The notes beneath the pieces were generated by a model. That model saw nothing but the letters and a program-made list of their open reading frames with translations, was not told the origin of the DNA and searched no databases. Below, piece by piece: positions 5,944 through 9,052 of a stretch of DNA of 9,052 nt. Within the stretch, counting starts at the first letter, position 1. Every line of letters starts with the position of its first letter. The position numbers were made by a program, and so were the translations under genes. Origin of the DNA: an uncultured Ruminococcus sp. (GTDB lineage Bacteria; Bacillota; Clostridia; Oscillospirales; Ruminococcaceae); assembly GCA_937902395.1 (NCBI GenBank), contig CALGTV010000020.1, forward strand, positions 1 to 9,052, read 5' to 3'.

Positions 5944-6870
5944 TCACTTTTTCTTCCATTTAAGTAGAATAAATGCCGCAATTGCCGTCACAGCCACCGC
6001 CAGCGCACTGGGGAACCATGTGTACGGAATGGGCAGACCTGCGGTATTCATACCGTAGAAGCCGAAAATCATATTGGGAATCTGCATAATGATGGTGACA
6101 ATAGTTAATCGCCACATGACGATATTCAGATTATTTGAGATAATTGACGAGAAACTGCCTGTCATACTGGACAAAATCCCTGTATAGATATTCGCCATTT
6201 CAATAGCCTGTTTCATCTCAATGAGCACATCTTCGAGCAAATCCTGGTCCTCATCGTAGAGCTTTACAACTCTGCCGCGGAAAATTTTCTCGATAGTCGC
6301 CTCATTTGCTTTAAGGGAGGTGGAGAAATAAACCAGCGACTTTTCAAGAGCAAGGAGCTGCATAAGAAGCTCATTTTTCATAGCATTGTGGAGCTGCTGT
6401 TCAGCCAATGATGAAATTTTGTCAATTTGTTTAAGGTAATACAGGAACATTGCGGCAATACGCAACAGAAGCTGTAAAACAAATCTCGTTTTGAATTCGG
6501 GACGGAGATTGCGGATAGTACCGCGGACAGCCTCTTCGATAATTTGCGCTTCATGCAGAGATACGGTAAAAACATTTGTTTCCGTAATGATGATACCCAT
6601 AGGCATTGTATAGAAAATTTTTGTATCGTCCTTATCAGTGGAGGATACAGGTGTATCAATGATAATAAGCGTCTGGTCGTCCTCGCGCTCTATACGGGAG
6701 GATTCCTCCTCGTCCAATGAGGATTTTACGAAGCCGCTGTCAATGCCGTAATCCTCGATAAGTTCTTTGATTTCCTGTGGAGTAGGGCTTACAACGGAAA
6801 CCCAGCAGCCCTCGGAAAATTCGTTTGTCAATGTCATTTTGCCGTTTGTGTAAGTATAGAAATTAATCAT
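5944..6870 (-). CDS. corA: CorA family Mg2+/divalent cation transporter
   Basis: A 308-residue membrane channel that assembles as a pentamer and lets Mg2+ (or Co2+/Ni2+) into the cell. The large N-terminal cytoplasmic domain (1 to about 245) starts MINFYTYTNGKMTLTNEF and includes the SLDEEESSRIERED and FTVSLHEAQIIEE stretches typical of the family, then a long charged stalk helix (about 145-245). TM1 (about 252-272) ends in the signature YGMN (272-275), followed by the short periplasmic loop TAGLPIPYTW and TM2 (about 285-304) with a KWKKK tail. The length is normal. The ATG fits the family N-terminus, yet the nearest strong ribosome site (AGGAGG, 6901-6906) is about 30 nt upstream and no alternative in-frame start exists between them. 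This points to regulated or coupled initiation. The gene is monocistronic. Confidence 0.95.
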   Translation of the reverse strand: MINFYTYTNGKMTLTNEFSEGCWVSVVSPTPQEIKELIEDYGIDSGFVKSSLDEEESSRIEREDDQTLIIIDTPVSSTDKDDTKIFYTMPMGIIITETNVFTVSLHEAQIIEEAVRGTIRNLRPEFKTRFVLQLLLRIAAMFLYYLKQIDKISSLAEQQLHNAMKNELLMQLLALEKSLVYFSTSLKANEATIEKIFRGRVVKLYDEDQDLLEDVLIEMKQAIEMANIYTGILSSMTGSFSSIISNNLNIVMWRLTIVTIIMQIPNMIFGFYGMNTAGLPIPYTWFPSALAVAVTAIAAFILLKWKKK

Positions 6871-7065
6871 AGCAAAGCTTAGCCTGCGTGTGCAGACATT
6901 CCTCCTTTCGCCTGTTACTGAGATATACAGGCACGGAGAATCGGCTTTAACGGCAGATACAATGGTGCGGAATATATCCCATAAACATAATATTCATACT
7001 GTTCCCATAAGGGTCGGAACTCATAACCGCACCACCTTTTCATTAAATTTGTGGAATACTTATCC
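6871..7065 (-). promoter_or_regulatory. Structured leader of corA with Shine-Dalgarno-sequestering stem
   Basis: The predicted transcript starts near 7065 and carries about 195 nt before the corA ATG. It contains, in order: a ribosome site AAAGGTGG (about 7031-7038) overlapping an 8-bp arm (7027-7034) that pairs with 6963-6970; an upstream ORF (6947-7024); and a compound stem in which 6935-6941 pairs, with one bulge, with the AGGAGG region (6898-6905) and encloses a GCCTGT/ACAGGC hairpin (6910-6915 with 6927-6932). A further CTGC-ACAC-GCAG hairpin lies between the AGGAGG and the ATG. I see neither M-box nor other known riboswitch consensus, and no intrinsic terminator, so control would be on translation. 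Pairings are hand-drawn; regulation is inferred. Confidence 0.5.
6947..7024 (-). CDS. Candidate 25-residue leader peptide upstream of corA
   Basis: An ATG at 7024-7022, preceded by AAAGGTGG with a 7-nt gap, opens a frame of 25 codons ending in TAA (6949-6947). The peptide begins MSSDPYGNSMNIMFMGY and ends IPHHCICR. It contains Asp-Pro near the start and a PHH stretch whose codons form the 3' arm of the stem that covers its own ribosome site. Leader ORFs with Pro/acidic codons control Mg2+ transporter genes in enteric bacteria (mgtL, for example), so a similar coupling is conceivable, but this peptide is not recognised. The ORF could be fortuitous; conservation would decide. Confidence 0.4.
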   Translation of the reverse strand: MSSDPYGNSMNIMFMGYIPHHCICR

Positions 7066-7071
7066 TTATAT

Positions 7072-7100
7072 ATTATATCACATAATCCGTATTTTTACAA
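7072..7100 (-). promoter_or_regulatory. Sigma-A promoter of corA
   Basis: Minus-strand TTGTAA (7095-7100), 17-bp spacer, perfect TATAAT (7072-7077). It sits about 200 bp upstream of the corA start, which defines the long leader. Confidence 0.82.
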
Positions 7101-7127
7101 GTGATTTTTGAAATTTTGCAAGTGTAT

Positions 7128-7154
7128 AAAAAAGGACACGGCGAACCGTGTCCC
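7128..7154 (-). terminator. Rho-independent terminator of the DUF2975-HTH operon (GGACACGG element, copy 2)
   Basis: On the minus strand GGACACGG, a UUCG tetraloop and CCGTGTCC are followed by six T (7133-7128), a textbook terminator 45 bp past the HTH stop codon. The stem arms are identical to those of the elements at 3853-3872 and 8956-8982, so a dispersed palindrome here does terminator duty. It also insulates the operon from the corA promoter just beyond it. Confidence 0.88.
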
Positions 7155-7179
7155 AGCGAATTAACGTTATAGCCACATC

Positions 7180-7207
7180 AATTCTTAATTCTGCATTCTT
7201 AATTAAC
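7180..7207 (-). repeat. 28-bp AATTAAGAATT dispersed repeat, copy 2
   Basis: Inverse-orientation copy of the repeat at 3380-3407, matching at 25 of 28 positions with the three differences clustered in the centre. It covers the last codons of the HTH gene: the final Val-Asn and the TAA stop are written by the repeat. Confidence 0.65.
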
Positions 7208-7423
7208 TATATCCTCGTCATCATCAATAAATTCGAGGATATCCCCCGGCTGACAGGAAAGTGCCTTGCAGATAGCATTGAGAGTGGAAAAGCGTATTGC
7301 ACTAACCTTGCCCGTTTTCAGTTTTGAGAGGTTTACGTTGCTTACACCCACACGCTCGCTAAGCTCGTTAAGGCTGATTTTTCTGTCTGCCATTACTCTG
7401 TCAAGTCTTAGTATAATCGACAT
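7199..7423 (-). CDS. Small XRE/Cro-CI type HTH regulator (YozG-like)
   Basis: A 74-residue DNA-binding protein that is almost entirely one helix-turn-helix domain: the stretch ISLNELSERVGVSNVNLSKLKTGK lies at about 16-39, followed by a helix with FSTLNAICKALSCQPGDILEF (45-65) and an acidic tail. The ICKAL-x-CQPGDILE form is typical of the small YozG-like regulators that accompany DUF2975 membrane proteins. AAGGAGGGGG precedes the ATG with suitable spacing, and the gene starts 12 bp after the upstream DUF2975 stop, as third gene of the operon. It probably represses its own operon through the CGTTTATCA-type sites at 8809-8925. The last two residues come from an intergenic repeat. Confidence 0.9.
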   Translation of the reverse strand: MSIILRLDRVMADRKISLNELSERVGVSNVNLSKLKTGKVSAIRFSTLNAICKALSCQPGDILEFIDDDEDIVN

Positions 7424-7435
7424 ATTTCCCCCTCC

Positions 7436-7996
7436 TTAAAGCGTTTCGTCCGATTCCTGCTGTAATTTTGCACCGTAGCTGAAAACATAGGAAAAAGCAT
7501 AAGTGAGTATACCAAAAATAAATACATTAAGGTTAATATCGCAATTGATATTAATATAATCAAGTTGGGCTGTGAACACATTGTTTGAAATAAGTGCATA
7601 GTATATCCAGCAGAGTACCTGTGTAATAGCTGAAAGAACTAACAGAGAAATTGCCGCACCTTTGATTTTATCTGCTACGTCATACTGAAAAGGAGTCTGA
7701 CCTTTTCTGAATTTATCAAATATTTTTGCAGCAAATCCAAGAGGAATGAACTGTGACAGAAAAAGTATTCCTCCGATAAATAAGGCGAATAATGCCTGTG
7801 AATTGTCCTGATATTCAAAAATTTTAAATATCAGACCAATTGCATTAACAATAAACATTATCCCCGTTAGAATTAAAAATGCCAAGAAAATTCCTCTGCT
7901 TACCTGTATGAAATAATAGGCTCCCTTGCTTACTTTAATAAAACGGCTTTTCTCTTTTTCCAATGTTATCGCATTTGCATCAACTGTTTTTTTCAT
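7436..7996 (-). CDS. DUF2975 membrane protein (second gene of operon)
   Basis: A 186-residue integral membrane protein of unknown function with four hydrophobic segments (about 35-58, 68-92, 113-135, 157-174), a cytosolic link KFRKGQTPFQYDVADKIK (95-112) and the family's conserved C-terminal tail FSYGAKLQQESDETL. An in-frame ATG at 8011 would add five residues, but GGAGGG lies inside that extension, 7 nt before the ATG at 7996, so 7996 is preferred. It begins 18 bp after the first DUF2975 gene and is followed by the HTH gene. DUF2975 proteins are regularly encoded next to YozG-like regulators; a sensory or regulator-tethering role is a reasonable guess, not established. Confidence 0.85.
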   Translation of the reverse strand: MKKTVDANAITLEKEKSRFIKVSKGAYYFIQVSRGIFLAFLILTGIMFIVNAIGLIFKIFEYQDNSQALFALFIGGILFLSQFIPLGFAAKIFDKFRKGQTPFQYDVADKIKGAAISLLVLSAITQVLCWIYYALISNNVFTAQLDYININCDINLNVFIFGILTYAFSYVFSYGAKLQQESDETL

Positions 7997-8014
7997 TGTA
8001 TTTCCCTCCATAAA

Positions 8015-8692
8015 TTAAAGTGTTTCGTCTGATTCCTGCTGTAATTTTGCGCCATAGCTGAAAATATAAGAGAAAATAATAACTGCAAGAATGATAAGTA
8101 CCATAGTAAGATTCAAAGAACCATCTGTTACAAAAGTAAATCCCGCAGGAATAAGTGAAAACGCAAAATGTTTCATAGCCTTTGTAACGCTTTCCTCAAA
8201 GGGTGACTGACACTTTTCAAGAGCCTTTGCAAGCTTTCCGGCGAAAATTACAACAATAAGTGTAAAAGTAGCATATAAAGCCATACCGAAGCACGCACCT
8301 ACTGCACCATATTTTAACAATGTGCTGTTGGGAGAATCAAATTCAGCATTCATTGTGTATGTCTGGATTCCGTCATTGTCTGTAATATTATCTTTCAGTG
8401 TGAATTTTGTTCCGAAAAGTTTAAATGATTCGTTTGTAATATCTTCATCCTCAAAAAACGAAATGCTGCTTGGGAGCCTGTTTGTATCGACAACCATTTC
8501 AAAAGAAGCATTTCCGTTTGATGTAATTGCGGTGCTGCCTGTTGGGAATACGGCAAGTACAATGATACCGCCCACAATAGCAGCAATGACACCTATAATG
8601 CATACTATACGCATAATCATCAGGATAATTTTGCTCACCTTGCCAAGTGTGTTGATTCTCTTTACATAGTCAATATTTTTTGTGCTGTTCAT
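8015..8692 (-). CDS. DUF2975-type membrane protein with extracytoplasmic insert (first gene of operon)
   Basis: A 225-residue paralogue of the next gene. TM1 (about 24-49) is followed by a hydrophilic stretch of about 78 residues (51-128) that is absent from the paralogue and probably lies outside the cell. TM2 (129-152), a cytosolic link with CQSPFEESVTKAMK (161-174), and TM3/TM4 (about 175-187, 194-213) follow. Its last 15 residues, FSYGAKLQQESDETL, are identical to those of the neighbour. The start at ATG 8692 is chosen because GGAGGG sits 7 nt upstream of it; a TTG at 8707 would place this site inside the gene. It may sense an extracellular signal through the insert, by inference only. 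Confidence 0.8.
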   Translation of the reverse strand: MNSTKNIDYVKRINTLGKVSKIILMIMRIVCIIGVIAAIVGGIIVLAVFPTGSTAITSNGNASFEMVVDTNRLPSSISFFEDEDITNESFKLFGTKFTLKDNITDNDGIQTYTMNAEFDSPNSTLLKYGAVGACFGMALYATFTLIVVIFAGKLAKALEKCQSPFEESVTKAMKHFAFSLIPAGFTFVTDGSLNLTMVLIILAVIIFSYIFSYGAKLQQESDETL

Positions 8693-8718
8693 AAATAAAC
8701 CCTCCAATAATTCTTTAC

Positions 8719-8776
8719 GGAACTTATATGAGCGCTCTTTTGTTCCTTTTTTTCGGGGAAGTTTTTTCAGTTCCCC
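8719..8776 (-). promoter_or_regulatory. Two hairpins in the leader of the DUF2975 operon
   Basis: In the roughly 90-nt leader, GGGGAA/TTCCCC (8755-8760 with 8771-8776) and GGAAC/GTTCC (8719-8723 with 8742-8746, enclosing the palindrome AGCGCT) can form successive stems between the transcription start and the GGAGGG site. No T-tract follows either, so they are not terminators; mRNA stability is a possible role. Confidence 0.35.
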
Positions 8777-8789
8777 TTGCTGTGATTAT

Positions 8790-8818
8790 ATAATACCACA
8801 CTGTTTTACGTTTGTCAA
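8790..8818 (-). promoter_or_regulatory. Sigma-A promoter of the DUF2975-HTH operon
   Basis: Minus-strand TTGACA (8813-8818), 17-bp spacer, TATTAT (8790-8795); an overlapping TATAAT has a less favourable 21-bp spacer. Transcription would start near 8783. The -35 box overlaps one of the CGTTTRTCA sites, which fits repression by the operon's own HTH protein. Confidence 0.82.
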
Positions 8819-8930
8819 CAGATTTTTAACGTTTATCATTAAATATTATATGTTTGTACAATAACAACATATATTTCCAAGGGTGTATTTGTGCAGAAGT
8901 TACGATAAAAATTTATCGTTTATCATTAAA
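8808..8930. promoter_or_regulatory. Operator-like array: CGTTTRTCA direct repeats and an ACGATAAA palindrome
   Basis: CGTTTGTCA (8809-8817), CGTTTATCA (8830-8838) and CGTTTATCA (8917-8925) are direct repeats; the last two extend to an identical 14-mer CGTTTATCATTAAA. A perfect inverted repeat ACGATAAA-AA-TTTATCGT (8902-8919) overlaps the third site. The first site covers the -35 box. This arrangement suggests binding sites of the HTH protein, giving autorepression. It could also serve a divergent gene beyond the right edge, but none is visible in the window. Confidence 0.55.
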
Positions 8931-8950
8931 AATGATTTTTAGCTTTTGTA

Positions 8951-8983
8951 AAAAAGGACACGGCAAGTTCAAAGCCGTGTCCC
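8951..8983 (-). repeat. GGACACGG palindromic element, copy 3, terminator-like on the minus strand
   Basis: GGACACGGC (8956-8964) and GCCGTGTCC (8974-8982) form a 9-bp stem with a 9-nt loop; six A (8950-8955 region) on the plus strand give a T-tract on the minus strand. It has the orientation and form of a terminator for a minus-strand transcript entering from beyond 9052. The 8984-9052 remainder holds only the second copy of element D and no supportable ORF. Confidence 0.7.
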
Positions 8984-8997
8984 TATAATAATTATTC

Positions 8998-9028
8998 ATT
9001 AATACCAATCCCTAAAATGTTAGTAGAC
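8998..9028 (+). repeat. Dispersed element D, copy 2 (ATTAATACCAATCCC ... GTAGAC)
   Basis: ATTAATACCAATCCC (8998-9012) matches 3441-3455 in 14 of 15 positions and is followed, after 10 bp, by GTAGAC, as in the other copy. It lies 15 bp past the third GGACACGG element. The function is unknown. Confidence 0.45.
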
Positions 9029-9052
9029 AAAGATGATGAGCAGAAATGATGT

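Noticed and set aside
5756..6058. Plus-strand ORF of 100 residues spanning the convergent terminator
   Set aside because: It overlaps the end of the dockerin gene and the start of the antisense of corA, and reads through a clear bidirectional terminator; it is a shadow.
6871..7065. M-box Mg2+ riboswitch upstream of corA
   Set aside because: I could not find the conserved M-box sequence blocks, and no terminator or matching long helix pattern is visible; the leader seems to be of another type.
6890..7111. Plus-strand ORF of 73 residues across the corA leader
   Set aside because: It runs antisense through the corA leader and promoter, has no supporting ribosome site or promoter, and its composition is not protein-like.
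3380..9028. CRISPR array from the several short repeats
   Set aside because: The repeats are far apart, of different families and without regular spacers or cas genes.
8984..9052. C-terminal fragment of a minus-strand gene entering from the right (short hydrophobic frame ending at about 9022)
   Set aside because: Only about 10 codons are visible and they overlap a dispersed repeat; the terminator-like hairpin at 8951-8983 hints at such a gene, but the window does not show it.

Overview
The window looks like chromosome of a fibre-degrading Ruminococcus (Bacillota, Oscillospiraceae), close in style to R. flavefaciens. Two of its genes encode secreted proteins with C-terminal type I dockerins. 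One is a family 5 glycoside hydrolase with a Thr/Pro/Lys linker and a dockerin ending in the LIS-x-LP form common in R. flavefaciens. The other is a bacterial Ig-like (BIG2) protein with a differently patterned dockerin. The promoters are strong AT-rich sigma-A types, most with 17-bp spacers, and Shine-Dalgarno sites are AGGAGG-like. The species is inferred from protein style only.

Layout, left to right. Positions 1-133 hold the 3' end of an unrecognised plus-strand ORF that converges on, and overlaps, the GH5-dockerin cellulase gene (105-2036, minus). A consensus promoter (2125-2153) drives the cellulase. A two-gene minus operon follows: a DUF421 (YetF-like) membrane protein and a DUF4363 protein, overlapping by ATGA. 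A divergent intergenic region with several short repeats leads to three plus-strand genes: a 62-residue Cys-rich DUF1540 protein, ireB (its own promoter and terminator), and the BIG2-dockerin protein (its own promoter). The last converges on corA (minus) across a strong bidirectional terminator. corA has a good promoter and a leader of about 195 nt containing a 25-codon upstream ORF and a predicted Shine-Dalgarno-sequestering stem. The right end is a compact minus operon: two DUF2975 membrane proteins and a YozG-like HTH regulator. It ends in a UUCG-loop terminator and starts at a TTGACA/TATTAT promoter whose -35 box lies inside an array of CGTTTATCA-like sites, probably the regulator's operator. 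The last 230 bp contain no supportable gene.

How it fits together. The two dockerin proteins would be exported and bound to scaffoldin cohesins of a cellulosome; the GH5 enzyme cuts beta-1,4-glucan, while the role of the BIG2 protein is unknown. CorA handles Mg2+ uptake. IreB is the substrate of a PASTA-type Ser/Thr kinase elsewhere in the genome. The DUF2975/HTH operon looks autoregulated. No phage, CRISPR, transposase, tRNA or rRNA gene was seen. The most original signals are the corA leader, the operator array of the DUF2975 operon, and a mosaic of four short dispersed intergenic repeats, one of which (a GGACACGG hairpin) is present three times in 9 kb in the same orientation.
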